64,000 bases of DNA from CAXXOK01 sp964584315 (GCA_964584315.1 CAZOZO010000015.1:1-64000); one strand, 5' to 3'. Counted from the stretch's first letter, positions 25,463-34,411 are shown. Translations and numbers: made by a program. The notes: a model not told the origin generated them from the sequence alone.

Positions 25463-25909
25463 ATGACCATTGAGTGGCGCAAGAATGACGACCCGGATTT
25501 TCTCGTATTGATCACGGAGCTGGACGGCTATTGCCGCAGCATGATGGGCCCGCGGCAGGCGGCGTTTGCCCCGCATAACGCGGTGCAGCCTTTAAGCGAC
25601 GTGGCGGTGCTGGTGCTGGATGGGCAGGCGGTGGGCTGTGGCGCGCTCAAACCGCATGAGGATGGCACCACGGAGCTGAAGCGCGTTTTTGTAAAGCCTG
25701 AATATCGCCGCCACGGCTGCGCGCAAGCGCTGCTGGACGCGCTGGAGGGGCGCGCGCGGGCGCAGGGCTTTCACACAATGCTGCTGGAGACCAACCCGGA
25801 TTTTACCGCCGCGGTGGCTTTGTACCGCCGCAACGGCTTTGCCGAGGTGGAGGCATTCGGCCCGTATCAGGGCATGTGCACCCTGTGCATGGGCAAGCGC
25901 CTGCTGTAA
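25463..25909 (+). CDS. GNAT family N-acetyltransferase
   Basis: The 148-residue GCN5-type protein has a VAVLVLDGQAVGCGALKPHEDGTTELKR beta-hairpin-like core broken into strands. The acetyl-CoA loop RRHGCAQALLDALEGRA follows VKPEY, and ALYRRNGFAEV marks the C-terminal motif. ATG 25463 is behind GGGGAGG, 14 nt after the pentapeptide gene, so both form one operon. The substrate is unknown. Confidence 0.85.
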   Translation: MTIEWRKNDDPDFLVLITELDGYCRSMMGPRQAAFAPHNAVQPLSDVAVLVLDGQAVGCGALKPHEDGTTELKRVFVKPEYRRHGCAQALLDALEGRARAQGFHTMLLETNPDFTAAVALYRRNGFAEVEAFGPYQGMCTLCMGKRLL

Positions 25910-26049
25910 GCAGGCCTGATCCTCCACGATGCCGATGGGTGTGACAGATCGGCTGTCATCAGATCGCCTGCCAGGCATGCATAGCAAACCCATGTGTGAG
26001 TTGGCAACCGGCGATGTCATATATGCTGATCCATGCGGGAGAACATAAC

Positions 26050-26091
26050 ATGAAACGGTGCGCGCACCCTCTGTGGGTGCCCGCACCGTTT
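26050..26091. terminator. Bidirectional hairpin terminator
   Basis: A long inverted repeat (GAAACGGTGCG ... CGCACCGTTTC outside, GCACCC/GGGTGC inside) between convergent units, downstream of the minus-strand coiled-coil gene and of the + strand acetyltransferase. T-tracts are short. Confidence 0.6.
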
Positions 26092-26149
26092 CACGTTCAG
26101 CCAACGTGCTTCCGCCATTCTGTTGTGGGTCACCCCGCCAAGCGGAACC

Positions 26150-26779
26150 TCAGCGCGGCGAAATGCTCTGGTCGATCTGCTGGCGCGTCATGCGGATGTC
26201 CGTCAGCTTTTCACTGATGGAACGATCCAGCTGCGCAAGCACATCGTCGATGTGTTTATAGACATCGTGGTAGAGCTTCTCGATCTCGTCCTGCGTGCTT
26301 TGGCGGATCTCCTCCACCTCCATGCGCGCGCGGGTGATGATCTCCTGCTCGCTCACCAGCTGTTTGGCGCGAGCCTCCGCGTCACTCACCATCTGCATGG
26401 CCTTTTCCTTCGCGTCGGCAAGCATCATCTGGGCCTGATCCTGCGCCTTGTGCAGCATCTCCTGCGCCTTTTGGGCGGCCATGTTCACGGTGCTCTGCGC
26501 CTGGGCGTTTGCATCGTTCACGGCGCGGGAGGCGCGCATGTTGGCCTCGGCCTTGGTCTGCTCGGCAATCTCCCGCGCCTCGGAGATGATGCTGCTCTGG
26601 TTTTGCAGGATGCTCTCGGCGGCGGTGATATCGGCGGGCAGTTCGTTGCGGATGTCCATCACCATCTGGCGGCAGTGGTCTTTGTCCACCATCACCATGT
26701 TGCTCAGCGGCACGCGCTTGCCCATGGCGATGCTGTTGTCCAGTTCATCCAGCAGCATAGCGGTACGGGGTTTCATCAT
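26150..26779 (-). CDS. Coiled-coil protein, DivIVA/ATPase-subunit-like
   Basis: The 209-residue product is nearly all alpha-helical. After a 40-residue head (DKDHCRQMVMDIRNELPADI), residues 55-165 are a coiled coil with regular Ala/Gln/Glu spacing (AQKAQEMLHKAQDQAQMM and similar) that resembles DivIVA tails and V-type ATPase subunit E. Homologues next to coaD and rsmD are common in Clostridia and often carry an ATPase label by weak similarity. It lies 27 nt after coaD and probably shares its transcript. A cell-pole or wall-synthesis role is a guess. Confidence 0.65.
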   Translation of the reverse strand: MMKPRTAMLLDELDNSIAMGKRVPLSNMVMVDKDHCRQMVMDIRNELPADITAAESILQNQSSIISEAREIAEQTKAEANMRASRAVNDANAQAQSTVNMAAQKAQEMLHKAQDQAQMMLADAKEKAMQMVSDAEARAKQLVSEQEIITRARMEVEEIRQSTQDEIEKLYHDVYKHIDDVLAQLDRSISEKLTDIRMTRQQIDQSISPR

Positions 26780-26806
26780 GCGGTTTGCTCCTCCTTGGGG
26801 CGTTGC

Positions 26807-27289
26807 TCAGCGGTAAGCATTTTTGATATCGTCGATGATCGCGTCCGGCACCAGCGAGGAAAAATCGCCGCCGAAGGAGGCGATCTGTTTGACGGCGCTG
26901 GAACTGATATAGGCGTGATGCGGCGAAGTCATCAAAAACAATGTCTCGATCTCCGGCGCGATCTGCCGGTTCACCTGCGCCATCTGAAATTCACTCTCAA
27001 AATCGGTCACGGCGCGCAGGCCGCGCAACACGATGCCTGCGTCCAGCTTTCGCATGTAGTCTACCAGCAACCCCCCGAAGCTGTCAATGCGCACATTGGT
27101 CAGATGCGCGCACGCGCGCCGCAGCATGTCCATCCGCTGCTCGACGCTGAATTTGCCATGCTTGTCAGGGTTATTGAGCACCGCGACCACCATATCGGGG
27201 AACAGCACGCTGGCGCGCTCGATCAAGTCTACGTGCCCCAAGGTCACGGGGTCAAAACTGCCCGGATATACGCACAGGCCTTTACGCAT
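26807..27289 (-). CDS. coaD: Phosphopantetheine adenylyltransferase
   Basis: The 160-residue product, the usual length of CoaD, joins AMP to 4'-phosphopantetheine in coenzyme A synthesis. The nucleotidyltransferase motif YPGSFDPVTLGHVDLI is at residues 8-23 and the C-terminal ISSSAVKQIASFGGD motif is intact; RGLRAVTDFESEFQMA lies between. The start is ATG 27289, overlapping the end of rsmD by 8 nt, so translation is coupled. Confidence 0.96.
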   Translation of the reverse strand: MRKGLCVYPGSFDPVTLGHVDLIERASVLFPDMVVAVLNNPDKHGKFSVEQRMDMLRRACAHLTNVRIDSFGGLLVDYMRKLDAGIVLRGLRAVTDFESEFQMAQVNRQIAPEIETLFLMTSPHHAYISSSAVKQIASFGGDFSSLVPDAIIDDIKNAYR

Positions 27290-27851
27290 CAGCCTTGTCA
27301 CCTCCTGTATACACATAGAAATGGATGCCCGTATCGCCGTAGCGGCGCTCGTCTCGCTGGGCAAAGCGCTCGTCCAGCACAGGCGTGTGCTCCTTGCGAT
27401 GCTCGACCACCACCAGCGCTCCCTCCGTAAGCAAGCCCATATCCGCCAGCCGGGCACACTGCGCGCCCGTTTCGGTCATGCGATAAGGTGGGTCCAGAAA
27501 CACCAGTGTAAACGTGCATCCTTCGGCGGCAAGCCGCCGGAGGGCCTCCTCCCAGCCGCATTTAAGTACCGTGGTTCGTTCTGCGGCATGCGCGGTCTCA
27601 ATATTACGGCGGATGCATTCGATCGCCTCGGCGGCATTATCGACCAGCACGGCACTCTCGGCCCCGCGGCTCAATGCTTCCAGCGCGAGCGCGCCGCTGC
27701 CCGCAAACAGGTCGAGCACCCGCGCGTCGGCAACATCCCGCATCAGGATATTGAAGAGCGATTCGCGTACATGATCCTGCGTGGGGCGCGTATCCTGTCC
27801 CTTGGGGGCGACGATGGTACGCCCTCGTGCCTCGCCGGCGATGATGCGCAT
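27282..27851 (-). CDS. rsmD: 16S rRNA (guanine(966)-N(2))-methyltransferase RsmD
   Basis: The 189-residue product matches RsmD throughout: MRIIAGEARG start, TRPTQDHVRESLFN, the SAM-binding VLDLFAGSGALALEALSRGA, and the catalytic DPPY in LVFLDPPYR. It methylates G966 of 16S rRNA. ATG 27851 fits the family start; the frame continues upstream only into the preceding gene. Overlap with coaD reflects the common rsmD-coaD pair. Confidence 0.95.
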   Translation of the reverse strand: MRIIAGEARGRTIVAPKGQDTRPTQDHVRESLFNILMRDVADARVLDLFAGSGALALEALSRGAESAVLVDNAAEAIECIRRNIETAHAAERTTVLKCGWEEALRRLAAEGCTFTLVFLDPPYRMTETGAQCARLADMGLLTEGALVVVEHRKEHTPVLDERFAQRDERRYGDTGIHFYVYTGGDKADA

Positions 27852-27867
27852 AGGATGCCCCCCCTGC

Positions 27868-28668
27868 CTAAATGAGCCTCTCCGGTGCGTGGGTGCGCTG
27901 GCGCGCCTTGCGCTCGCGCTTTTCGCGGCGCATCTTGCGCTGGTCGCCGATGGCGATGCCCGTGTTGATGCGGTCGCGAAGCCTGGGCCCCTGCCGGTAG
28001 CCAAAGCCATAGCCCAGCGGCGCCACCAGCACCCACAGCGGCGAGAGCCGCTCGCACCAGAGCACCGCGTCCGTACCCAGCTTGACAGCCACATTCACAA
28101 ACGGCATGGTCATGCTGCGCACGATGATCTTGAGCACCACCAGCGCGGTGATGCCCTCGCGCTGCGCATAATACTGCAACGCATCGCCAATGCCGCTCTG
28201 GCGGGTGTAGGGGGTAAGCCACGTGGGTAAGGTGCCCAGCGCGTAGCGCTCCTTGACGGTCATGAACGCGAACACCAGCGCCACCAGCACAAAGGGCAAA
28301 GCACCCAGCGTTGCGGCGTAAAAACCCTTCAGTGGATGGTAGCAGCGGCCGCTCTCGGCAGGCGTGACCGGCTTCCCGTCGACCTCGCGCTGGTACATGA
28401 TCTCTGCGAAAGACGTATCGTTCTGCCCCGCGTTCATGCCCTGATAGTAGAAGTACAGAAACGCCGCCGCTACAATCACCAGTCCAAAGATGCCGCGCAG
28501 CACCAGCGAGTCAAAGCTGAGCAGCAGGCTCAGGATCAGGTACAGGAAAGATATCAGCAGCACGCCCAGTAGCACCGAGCGGCTCTTCTTAAGCGCGTCC
28601 CTGCCGTGCCAGCTGCCCGTCAGGTACGGCTTTTTGACCTCCTGCACCGGCTTACCCTGCTTTGCCAT
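27868..28668 (-). CDS. Membrane protein of unknown function
   Basis: The 266-residue product has at least three likely membrane segments: two close together at about residues 33-70 (SVLLGVLLISFLYLILSLLL, then GIFGLVIVAAAFLYFYY), one at about 115-135, and a weaker one near 200. The C-terminus is strongly basic (RKMRREKRERKARQ). It lies 16 nt ahead of rsmD in the same direction. I do not recognise the family; the context gives no function. Confidence 0.6.
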   Translation of the reverse strand: MAKQGKPVQEVKKPYLTGSWHGRDALKKSRSVLLGVLLISFLYLILSLLLSFDSLVLRGIFGLVIVAAAFLYFYYQGMNAGQNDTSFAEIMYQREVDGKPVTPAESGRCYHPLKGFYAATLGALPFVLVALVFAFMTVKERYALGTLPTWLTPYTRQSGIGDALQYYAQREGITALVVLKIIVRSMTMPFVNVAVKLGTDAVLWCERLSPLWVLVAPLGYGFGYRQGPRLRDRINTGIAIGDQRKMRREKRERKARQRTHAPERLI

Positions 28669-28750
28669 GGCCGTTTCCCCTTCCCCTGTTGCATGTTAAA
28701 CACATTGTACCAGAAAGCAGGCGCTTGCGCAATGCGCCGCCCGGTGGGCG

Positions 28751-29884
28751 CTACGCCTCCGACGCCGGCAGGTAGCTGCGCGGCACGCGGTCGGTGATGG
28801 CCAGCAGCACCTCGTAGCTGATGGTACCTGCCCATGCCGCCAGCTCGTCCGCGCCGATTCGCTCTTCACCCTGCGTGCCGATCAGCACCGCCTGCGAGCC
28901 CACGGCTACGCCATCCACGCCGGACACATCCACCATGGTCTGATCCATGCAGATGCGGCCCACGATATCAACTCGCTTGTCGCCCACCAGCATCTGCCCG
29001 CGGTTGCTGGCCGCGCGGTGGTATCCGTCGCCGTAGCCCACGGCCACGGTGGCGATGCGCATGGGCCGCTCAGCCGTGTATGTGCAGCCATAGCCCACGC
29101 TCTCGCCCGCCGCGATGTCCTTCACGTACACCACCTCGGCTTCCCAGCGCAAGGCGGGGCGAAAGGACAGGTCGGTTTTGACGGGCGGATAGCCATACAG
29201 CGATATACCCTCGCGGATCATTGAAAAATCCGCCTCGGGCGAAACCAAGCTCATGGCGCTATTGCTGGCGTGTGCGGGGATGGCGGGGTCAAAGTGCGCC
29301 TTGAGTGCCCGAAACGCTTCCAGCTGCTTTTGCGTGTACATATTGATGCCGCCGTTTTGCCCGGGGTTATCCGCATCCGCGAAATGGGTGTAGATGCCGG
29401 TCACACGCACATGCGGTGCCTGCTGAAGAGCGATGGCCAGCGCGTCCGCCTCGCCGCCCGTGCGAAGGCCGATACGGTTCATGCCCGTATCCAGCTTGAT
29501 ATGCACCAGCGCTGGCTTGCCAAGGCGCGCCGCGGCTTCCTCCAGCACGGCCACCATATCGGGCTCGAACACCGTGAGCGTCAAGTTGTTTTGGATCGAG
29601 GCCTCGGCAGCCACTTCGGTCGCCGCGCCCAGCACGAGGATGTTCGCGCGGATGCCCGCCTCGCGTAGCTGTATCCCCTCCTCGGGGATGGCTACGGCCA
29701 AATCGCAGCCGCCCGCCGCCTCAATGGTACGGGCGACTTGCACGATGCCATGGCCATAGGCGTTGGCCTTGACCACCGCCATCACGCGCACCGTTTCGCC
29801 CACACGGCTTTTCATCAACAGGTAGTTGTGCCGGATCGCCCCCAGATCAATGGTCACCTGATTTTGCCGAAACAACCCGCTCAT
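28751..29884 (-). CDS. alr: Alanine racemase
   Basis: The 377-residue fold-type III PLP enzyme converts L-alanine to D-alanine for peptidoglycan. The PLP lysine is K39 in VVKANAYGHG; the second catalytic residue is the Tyr in ESVGYGCTY. HIKLDTGMNRIG and GRICMDQTMVD are also family signatures. It runs with the membrane protein and rsmD downstream. The ribosome site (GGAGGGG) touches the ATG, an unusually short spacing. Confidence 0.95.
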   Translation of the reverse strand: MSGLFRQNQVTIDLGAIRHNYLLMKSRVGETVRVMAVVKANAYGHGIVQVARTIEAAGGCDLAVAIPEEGIQLREAGIRANILVLGAATEVAAEASIQNNLTLTVFEPDMVAVLEEAAARLGKPALVHIKLDTGMNRIGLRTGGEADALAIALQQAPHVRVTGIYTHFADADNPGQNGGINMYTQKQLEAFRALKAHFDPAIPAHASNSAMSLVSPEADFSMIREGISLYGYPPVKTDLSFRPALRWEAEVVYVKDIAAGESVGYGCTYTAERPMRIATVAVGYGDGYHRAASNRGQMLVGDKRVDIVGRICMDQTMVDVSGVDGVAVGSQAVLIGTQGEERIGADELAAWAGTISYEVLLAITDRVPRSYLPASEA

Positions 29885-29903
29885 CCCCTCCAGTGATAAT
29901 CCG

Positions 29904-29994
29904 CGCTATGGCACGGAGCCGTCTTAGAGGCCCCGCCATAGCGCAAGGCACGGACAGGCGCGGCGGGCGCAGGCCCGCGGCAACCATCCGTGCC
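29904..29994 (-). other. Structured intergenic region upstream of alr
   Basis: Two perfect stems lie side by side between the ACT gene and alr: 9 bp (29904-29912 with 29935-29943) and 8 bp (29947-29954 with 29987-29994), both with GC-rich inner parts. They are placed in the probable alr leader. There is no T-tract, and no known riboswitch is recognised. Confidence 0.4.
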
Positions 29995-30017
29995 GTTATC
30001 CACATGTGCGCTCGGCT

Positions 30018-30449
30018 TTACAGTGCCTTGACATCCGCCTGCGAAAGCAGCTGCACGCCAGCTTCGGTCAGCACCGATACAGCCTCGGCGGGCCTGTCCA
30101 CGCGCAGGATAATCAGCGCATGATCACCGCTACGGCGCACAAAGCTGTACAGATACTCCAGCGCGATGTCCCTCTCCGCAAGGAGGCTCAAAATCTCATT
30201 GAGCCCGCCCGGATGGTCGGGCACGCACACGGCCAGTACGTCGGTCACCTTGACGGAATAGCCGCGTTCGGTCAACAGTTTGGCCGCCGCCTCCGGCTCC
30301 GCCACGATGCCGCGCAGGATGCCGAAGTGCGTGGTGTCCGCGATGGAGAGCGACACCAGATCGATGCCGTTATCCGCCAGCACGCGCGTAAAATCAGACA
30401 GCCTGCCGGGCGTGTTTTCGATGAACACCGATATCTGCTTCACAAACAT
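30018..30449 (-). CDS. Tandem ACT-domain protein
   Basis: The 143-residue product is two ACT domains in a row: residues 1-70 (VKQISVFIENTPGRLSDFTRVL and so on) and 71-143 (VLAVCVPDHPGGLNEILSLL). ACT domains bind amino acids. Proteins of this form are regularly encoded with paaK and iorAB, as here, and are assumed to sense aromatic amino acids. Start ATG 30449 has GGGGGTG upstream. It lies 64 nt behind paaK. Confidence 0.85.
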   Translation of the reverse strand: MFVKQISVFIENTPGRLSDFTRVLADNGIDLVSLSIADTTHFGILRGIVAEPEAAAKLLTERGYSVKVTDVLAVCVPDHPGGLNEILSLLAERDIALEYLYSFVRRSGDHALIILRVDRPAEAVSVLTEAGVQLLSQADVKAL

Positions 30450-30512
30450 GTCGGTTGCACCCCCGCTTCTCAAATCATTATAGCACTACGGCGCGGATTG
30501 TGCCAGCGCCGG

Positions 30513-31814
30513 TCACGACAGCTGACGCTTATCGATCACGCGCTTGGCCTTGCCCTCGCTGCGCGGCAGCGCGCCGGGCTGGCACAGCTTCACGCTCGCG
30601 CTGACCAGCGCATGCGCGGCGATGGCGTTCACGATGCGCTTTTCCAGCGCCTCCATGTCGCGCACAGTGTCGCTCATGAACTCGGGTGCCAGCTCCACCT
30701 GCACCTCCATGGTATCGAGGTTCCCCTGACGCTCCACCACGATCTGGTACTGGGGCACGATGCCCTCCACCGTGAGCAGCGCGTGTTCCACTTGCGAGGG
30801 GAACACATTGACCCCGCGAATGATAAGCATATCGTCCGTGCGACCCATCACGCGGCCCATCCGTACATGGGTGCGGCCGCAGGCGCAGGGTTCGTCGGTC
30901 AGGGTGCACAGGTCGTGCGTGCGGTAGCGCAAAAGCGGCATACCATGCTTGGTGAGCGTTGTAAAGGTCAAATCGCCGCGCTCGCCATAAGGCAGGCCCT
31001 TGCCGTTTTCGCCGATCACCTCTGGCAGGAAGTGATCCTCCCAGATGTGCATGCCCTGCTTGCACAGACACTCCACCGATACGCCCGGCCCCATCACTTC
31101 GCTCAGGCCGTAGATGTTGATGGCGTCGATGCCCAGCATGTCCTCGATCTTCTCGCGCATGGCCTCGGTCCACGGCTCTGCGCCAAAGATACCGGCTTTG
31201 AGCTTGGTACGTTTAACGCCTTCGGCGTGCAGCGCCTCGGCAAGGTTCAGGGCATAGCTGGGCGTGCAGCAGAGCGCCGTGGCCCCGAAATCCTGCAGCA
31301 GCATCAGCTGCCGCGTGGTGTTGCCGCCGCTGATGGGCACCACCGTAGCCCCAACGCGCTCCGCGCCGTAGTGCGCGCCAAGGCCGCCCGTAAACAGGCC
31401 GTAGCCGTAGGCCACCTGCACGATATCGTGTTTGCCCACACCGGCGGCATACATGCTGCGCGCCATCATCTCGCTCCAGCGGTCGATATCGCCGCCGGTG
31501 TACCCTACCACCGTAGGCTTGCCTGTGGTGCCGCTGCTGGCGTGGATGCGAACGATCTCGCTCTGCGGCACGGCAAACAGCCCAAAGGGATAGTGGTCGC
31601 GCAAGTCCTGCTTTTCGGTAAAGGGCAGCAGCTCGATATCCCCTACGCCATGGATATCGGTGGGTGTGATGCCCAGCTTTTGCATCTTGCCCCGGTAAAA
31701 GGGCACGCTCTCGTACACCCTGCGCACGACGTCCCTGAGGCGTTCATCCTGCAGGGCGCGCAGCTGGTCGCGCGGCATACACTCCATGGTCGGGTTCCAA
31801 ATCATGTGCTCCAC
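30513..31814 (-). CDS. Phenylacetate-CoA ligase
   Basis: The 433-residue AMP-forming ligase has VRIHASSGTTGKPTVVGYT (phosphate-binding loop), the NIYGLSEVMGPGVS adenylation motif, LLRYRTHDLCTL and the hinge GRTDDMLIIRGVNVFPSQVE. C-terminal GALPRSEGKAKRVID carries the conserved Lys. Paired with iorAB, it would activate aryl acids or work in reverse to make ATP from aryl-CoA produced from aromatic amino acids. Start is GTG 31814 with AGGGGG ahead; ATG 31805 is an alternative. Confidence 0.92.
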   Translation of the reverse strand: MEHMIWNPTMECMPRDQLRALQDERLRDVVRRVYESVPFYRGKMQKLGITPTDIHGVGDIELLPFTEKQDLRDHYPFGLFAVPQSEIVRIHASSGTTGKPTVVGYTGGDIDRWSEMMARSMYAAGVGKHDIVQVAYGYGLFTGGLGAHYGAERVGATVVPISGGNTTRQLMLLQDFGATALCCTPSYALNLAEALHAEGVKRTKLKAGIFGAEPWTEAMREKIEDMLGIDAINIYGLSEVMGPGVSVECLCKQGMHIWEDHFLPEVIGENGKGLPYGERGDLTFTTLTKHGMPLLRYRTHDLCTLTDEPCACGRTHVRMGRVMGRTDDMLIIRGVNVFPSQVEHALLTVEGIVPQYQIVVERQGNLDTMEVQVELAPEFMSDTVRDMEALEKRIVNAIAAHALVSASVKLCQPGALPRSEGKAKRVIDKRQLS

Positions 31815-31852
31815 GGCAAATTTCCCCCTGTCGCTACAGTGCCTACCGTCCT

Positions 31853-32443
31853 TCAGTTGAGGGTAACAGAGGCTCGTCCCGCCTCAAACGCCTTGATATT
31901 GACCGCCATGGTCGCCCGCGGCACCGAGCCCGCGATGGCCTGCTTCCACTGCTCGTCCGCAAACGGCAGGTGGCGGCTGAGCATACCCAGCAGCACAAGG
32001 TTCACGGCTTTCTGGCTGCCCGCTGCCACGGCGAGAGCCAGCGCGTCTACCGCCTCCACACGGTGCGCAGCCAGCACCGCGTCCTTGAGTGGGTCGGCCG
32101 GGTAGACAGCCGCGCCGGTGATGACCGGCATGGGCAAGATGCGCTGGGCATTGACGATGGCGACGCCATCTGCCTTGAGGTATGCAGCGGCACGCGCCGC
32201 CTCCAGCGCCTCGAAGCTCAGCAGATAATCCGCGCCGGCCAGCCCCACCAGCGGCGCGTGCACCGCGTCGCCCACGCGCACATGGGTGATCACGCTGCCA
32301 CCGCGCTGGCTCATGCCGTGCACCTCGCTCACCTTGACGTGGAGGCTCTCGGCCAACGCCAAGCGGCCCAGTATTTTGCTGGCAAGCAGCGTACCCTGGC
32401 CGCCAACGCCCACAATGACCAGATCAAACGCCGGTTTGCTCAT
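31853..32443 (-). CDS. iorB: Indolepyruvate ferredoxin oxidoreductase, beta subunit
   Basis: The 196-residue gamma-domain protein of 2-oxoacid:ferredoxin oxidoreductases shows IVGVGGQGTLLASKIL at residues 9-24 and VSEVHGMSQRGGSVITHVRVG. It partners with IorA to oxidise aryl pyruvates to aryl-CoA with reduced ferredoxin. Its ATG overlaps the iorA stop (ATGA). Confidence 0.93.
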   Translation of the reverse strand: MSKPAFDLVIVGVGGQGTLLASKILGRLALAESLHVKVSEVHGMSQRGGSVITHVRVGDAVHAPLVGLAGADYLLSFEALEAARAAAYLKADGVAIVNAQRILPMPVITGAAVYPADPLKDAVLAAHRVEAVDALALAVAAGSQKAVNLVLLGMLSRHLPFADEQWKQAIAGSVPRATMAVNIKAFEAGRASVTLN

Positions 32444-34218
32444 TCTGCACGCACCCCTTCCCTGATGGCCTTGAAGGCGCACACCTGCGCGCACATGCCG
32501 CAGCCAGTGCAAAGCGCCGCGTTGATGACGATGCCTTCCGCCTGCCGCTCGATGGCCGGGCAGGACAGCTTCATGCACATGCCGCAGTTCTTGCAGCCCT
32601 CGATGGTGTAGGGCGGCGGGTTGTTCTTGATGAGTAGCGCACAGGCGCGCTCGGTGATGATCACGCTGACCGCATCGCGCGCGGTCTCCTCACGCAGCGC
32701 CTTTTCAAGTGCTTTCAAATCAAACGGGTCGAGCACCACCACATGTTCCACGCCGCAGCTTCGGCACAGAGCAGCCAAATCCACCGCCGGTGCGGGCTGG
32801 TTGTGGATGTCAAGGCCCGTGGCAGGGTTCTGCTGGTGTCCCGTCATGCCGGTGATGCGGTTGTCCAGAATGAGCACGGTGATAGCCTCTTGGCCGTATA
32901 CCGCGTCGATCAGCGGGGTGATGCCGCTGTGCAGGAAGGTGCTGTCCCCCAGTACGGCAACGGTACCTTTGGAGAACTGCTTGCCTTGTGCACGCTCTGC
33001 GCCGCTGGCCATGCCAATGCTCGCACCCATGCACAGGCACGCATCCATGGCGGAAAGCGGTGGCAGCGCCGCCAGCGTATAGCAGCCGATATCGCCCATC
33101 ACGCGCAGGCACAGTTTGTTTAGCGCGTAGAACACGCCGCGGTGTGGGCAGCCGGGGCAAAGCACTGGCGGGCGGGCGGGCAAGTCAGCCGCACCCGCAT
33201 CCGGCAGCGGTGTGCCCAGCACGGCGTTTTTGACCCGTTCCACGCTCAGTTCTCCCTGTATGCCGGTCAGGCTCTTGCCCTCACAGGCGATCCCGGCCGC
33301 CTTCACATCCTTTTCGATCAGGCCCTCCAGCTCCTCGATCACGATCAGCCGATCCACCTGCCCTGCAAAGCTTTCGATCATGCCCATGGGCAGAGGATAC
33401 ACCATACCCAGCTTCAGTGTGCTGGCGTCGGGCAGCGCATCACGCACGTACTGATAACACGCGCCGCTGGTGATCACACCAAGGGCTTTATCTCGCATCT
33501 CCGCCACGTTGATGGGCATTTTATCCGCCGCCTCCGCAAGGAACGCCTCGCGCTTTTCCACGGTCAGGTGGCGCTTGCGGGCCATGGCGGGCATCATCAC
33601 ATACTTGAGGGGGTCTTTTTTGTAGGGCTTGACGTCCACCGCGGCCCGTTCGCCCGGCAAAGCCACGCTGCGCGCATGCGCAATGCGGGTGGTCAGGCGT
33701 ACGAACACGGGCGTGTCCAGCTCCTCGCTCAGCTTGAAGGCCAGCTTGGTAAAGTCAAGGCACTCCTGACTGTCTGCGGGCTCCAGCATGGGGATATGCG
33801 CAGCGCGGGCATAATAGCGGCTGTCCTGCTCGTTCTGGCTGGAGTGCATGGCAGGGTCGTCCGCACAGACGACTACATAGCCGCCGTTCACGCCCGTGTA
33901 GGCGGCGGTAAAGAGCGGATCCGCTGCCACGTTCACGCCCACATGCTTCATGCAGGTCATGGCCCGCGCGCCTGCCATGGCCGCGCCAAAGGCGACCTCG
34001 GCGGCCACCTTCTCATTGGTGGCCCACTGCACGTTCACCTCGGGGTATCTGGCTATCGCCTCGGTGATCTCGGTGCTGGGCGTGCCCGGATAGCTCGCCA
34101 CCACCCTGACGCCAGCCTCCCAGGCGCCCTGTGCCACGGCCTCGTTGCCTAAAAGCAACTGCGCCTCATGCTTTGGCGCACCCAATTCCTCGGCGGTGAT
34201 ACGGGTTACGTTATCCAT
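32440..34218 (-). CDS. iorA: Indolepyruvate ferredoxin oxidoreductase, alpha subunit
   Basis: The 592-residue catalytic subunit begins with the ASYPGTPSTEITEAIA pyrimidine-binding region, then CPGCPHRGVFYAL and a TPP-binding region GDIGCYTLAALPP with GDSTFLHSGI. The C-terminus carries two 4Fe-4S sets, CKNCGMCMKLSCP and CTGCGMCAQVCAF. The enzyme is oxygen-sensitive and marks an anaerobe. ATG 34218 has GGGGGTC before it; ATG 34233 is an alternative. It heads the iorA-iorB-paaK-ACT operon. Confidence 0.94.
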   Translation of the reverse strand: MDNVTRITAEELGAPKHEAQLLLGNEAVAQGAWEAGVRVVASYPGTPSTEITEAIARYPEVNVQWATNEKVAAEVAFGAAMAGARAMTCMKHVGVNVAADPLFTAAYTGVNGGYVVVCADDPAMHSSQNEQDSRYYARAAHIPMLEPADSQECLDFTKLAFKLSEELDTPVFVRLTTRIAHARSVALPGERAAVDVKPYKKDPLKYVMMPAMARKRHLTVEKREAFLAEAADKMPINVAEMRDKALGVITSGACYQYVRDALPDASTLKLGMVYPLPMGMIESFAGQVDRLIVIEELEGLIEKDVKAAGIACEGKSLTGIQGELSVERVKNAVLGTPLPDAGAADLPARPPVLCPGCPHRGVFYALNKLCLRVMGDIGCYTLAALPPLSAMDACLCMGASIGMASGAERAQGKQFSKGTVAVLGDSTFLHSGITPLIDAVYGQEAITVLILDNRITGMTGHQQNPATGLDIHNQPAPAVDLAALCRSCGVEHVVVLDPFDLKALEKALREETARDAVSVIITERACALLIKNNPPPYTIEGCKNCGMCMKLSCPAIERQAEGIVINAALCTGCGMCAQVCAFKAIREGVRAE

Positions 34219-34293
34219 GCTGTCGACCCCCACATATGCGATTTGCCGCCGGAATACGTGAGCGGCGTGCGGTTATCGGTTCTCGTCCATAGG

Positions 34294-34348
34294 CGGATAC
34301 CGACCCGCCGCACGACCATAGCGTTTGCGAGCCGGTATCCATATCAAA
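34294..34348 (-). promoter_or_regulatory. Leader hairpin of the iorA operon
   Basis: In the minus-strand leader GGATACCG near the start pairs with CGGTATCC about 35 nt later, enclosing GC-rich sequence; a further inverted repeat (GCGGTTATCGG with CCGATAACCGC) follows. No terminator tract and no known family are recognised. Confidence 0.35.
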
Positions 34349-34351
34349 ATT

Positions 34352-34379
34352 AGTATACCATTGTGCGCGGCGGATGCAA
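34352..34379 (-). promoter_or_regulatory. Promoter of iorA operon
   Basis: Minus strand TTGCAT (34374-34379), 16-bp spacer, TATACT (34352-34357), about 130 bases ahead of the iorA start. Confidence 0.65.
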
Positions 34380-34380
34380 A

Positions 34381-34395
34381 GTACAAGATTTGTAC
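34381..34395. promoter_or_regulatory. Candidate operator upstream of iorA
   Basis: GTACAA-GAT-TTGTAC is a perfect inverted repeat immediately upstream of the -35 element, where an activator or repressor dimer could bind. Confidence 0.5.
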
Positions 34396-34411
34396 TTACG
34401 GAACAAGATGC

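Noticed and set aside
30006..32105. 699-residue open frame on the + strand
   Set aside because: It lies opposite paaK, iorB and the ACT gene; its His/Arg/Ala-rich composition is that of an antisense shadow.
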